Shown here: piece after piece, positions 13,331-13,575 of the stretch
How positions within the stretch are numbered: the stretch's first letter is position 1
Layout of the letters: every line of letters begins with the position of its first letter
Assembly: GCA_024231375.1 (NCBI GenBank)
Contig: JAAEQP010000125.1
Location: 1 to 13,575, forward strand
Length of the DNA: 13,575 nucleotides
Reading direction: 5' to 3'
From: a bacterium
Lineage (GTDB): Bacteria; Hydrogenedentota; Hydrogenedentia; Hydrogenedentiales; SLHB01
Program-made: the position numbers and the translations under genes
Notes under the pieces: generated by a model
Told to the model about the DNA's origin: nothing
Database searches by the model: none
The model's input: only the letters and a program-made list of their open reading frames with translations

Positions 13331-13575
13331 GTGAGCGCACGGAAGCATGACAGCGACGCTTTGGAACGGCCCGGCATCAGCCTGCGGGCGATTGGCTTGG
13401 TCGTGGCAGGCACAGTGGTCGAAGTGGGGTCGTTGGTGTCATCGAACTGGGTTCCCAACACGCCGTGGGACTCGTTCCTCAGCTTGGTGGCGGGGGCTCT
13501 GTTCTCGTTGGCGGCATTCCGGGTCGTGCAACGGTTTGCCTATCAGGGAAACTCGATGCGCGTGGTGATTGCCGC
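13331..13575 (+). CDS. N-terminal part of an unidentified membrane protein (runs off the window)
   Basis: An open frame starts at GTG 13331 and continues to the window edge without a stop, giving 81 complete codons. AGGAG (13321-13325) stands five bases before the GTG, a strong ribosome binding site, and a TATAAT box lies about 80 bases upstream. The N-terminal 17 residues are polar. Two hydrophobic helices follow at about 18-37 (SLRAIGLVVAGTVVEVGSLV) and 47-66 (DSFLSLVAGALFSLAAFRVV). A Trp/Pro-containing loop joins them (SNWVPNTPWD). The pattern suits the membrane-sensor N-terminus of a signalling protein or a small membrane protein, but nothing in the visible part identifies the family. An overlapping ATG frame at 13347 gives a Trp/Arg-rich product with no family resemblance and is a shadow. 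Confidence 0.65.
   Translation, partial: MSARKHDSDALERPGISLRAIGLVVAGTVVEVGSLVSSNWVPNTPWDSFLSLVAGALFSLAAFRVVQRFAYQGNSMRVVIA

Noticed and set aside
1..13575. CRISPR arrays, tRNA/rRNA genes, transposases and phage genes
   Set aside because: No regularly spaced direct repeats, no tRNA or rRNA-like segments and no transposase, integrase or phage structural proteins were found.

Overview
The window is GC-rich bacterial chromosome with closely packed genes and short spacers. A flagellar stator, basal-body and export-gate operon (motA-motB-fliL-fliN-fliO-fliP) shows a motile bacterium. FliL, FliO and FliP fit a cell-envelope flagellum, but nothing here fixes the phylum. A C-terminal remnant of an H-X9-DG/DUF1559 prepilin-like protein and hairpin-forming interspersed repeats are, from memory, common in Planctomycetota/Lentisphaerota/Hydrogenedentota-type genomes. 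That is only a hint, not an assignment.

Layout. Bases 1-507 hold no convincing gene: a very G-rich low-complexity stretch, then two hairpin repeats. An SDR oxidoreductase (508-1365) and a YaiI/YqxD (DUF188) protein (1418-1867) follow on the + strand. Next come a MNT-type nucleotidyltransferase and an overlapping HEPN protein (1988-2708), a classic two-gene toxin-antitoxin arrangement. Bases 2709-3101 carry the minus-strand tail of a lost DUF1559 gene, cut off exactly at an inverted-repeat element. An ECF-type sigma factor (3102-3611) overlaps a four-helix membrane protein (3601-4203) that is probably its regulator. The translational GTPase TypA/BipA is encoded convergently (4218-6113, minus).

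A sigma70-like promoter (6303-6331) precedes the six-gene flagellar operon (6385-10511). Its genes are separated by at most 7 bases or overlap, so translational coupling is likely. MotA/MotB form the ion-driven stator, FliL supports it, FliN belongs to the C-ring, and FliO/FliP build the export gate. fliM is absent between fliL and fliN, and fliQ/fliR/flhB do not follow fliP. A convergent ROK-family sugar kinase (10539-11522, minus) follows instead. Divergent from the kinase is a five-bladed beta-propeller protein of the GH43/GH130/GH32 type (11646-12584), suggesting a small carbohydrate-use locus. An HPP-family membrane protein (12596-13090, minus) converges on it. The window ends in the first 81 codons of an unidentified membrane protein starting at GTG 13331.

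The window is largely made of recognisable families. The parts most worth a second look are the repeats with compensatory stem changes, the truncated DUF1559 gene at a repeat boundary, the ECF sigma/membrane-protein pair with no zinc-binding anti-sigma motif, the reduced flagellar gene order with an unusually long FliO, and the kinase/propeller pair.
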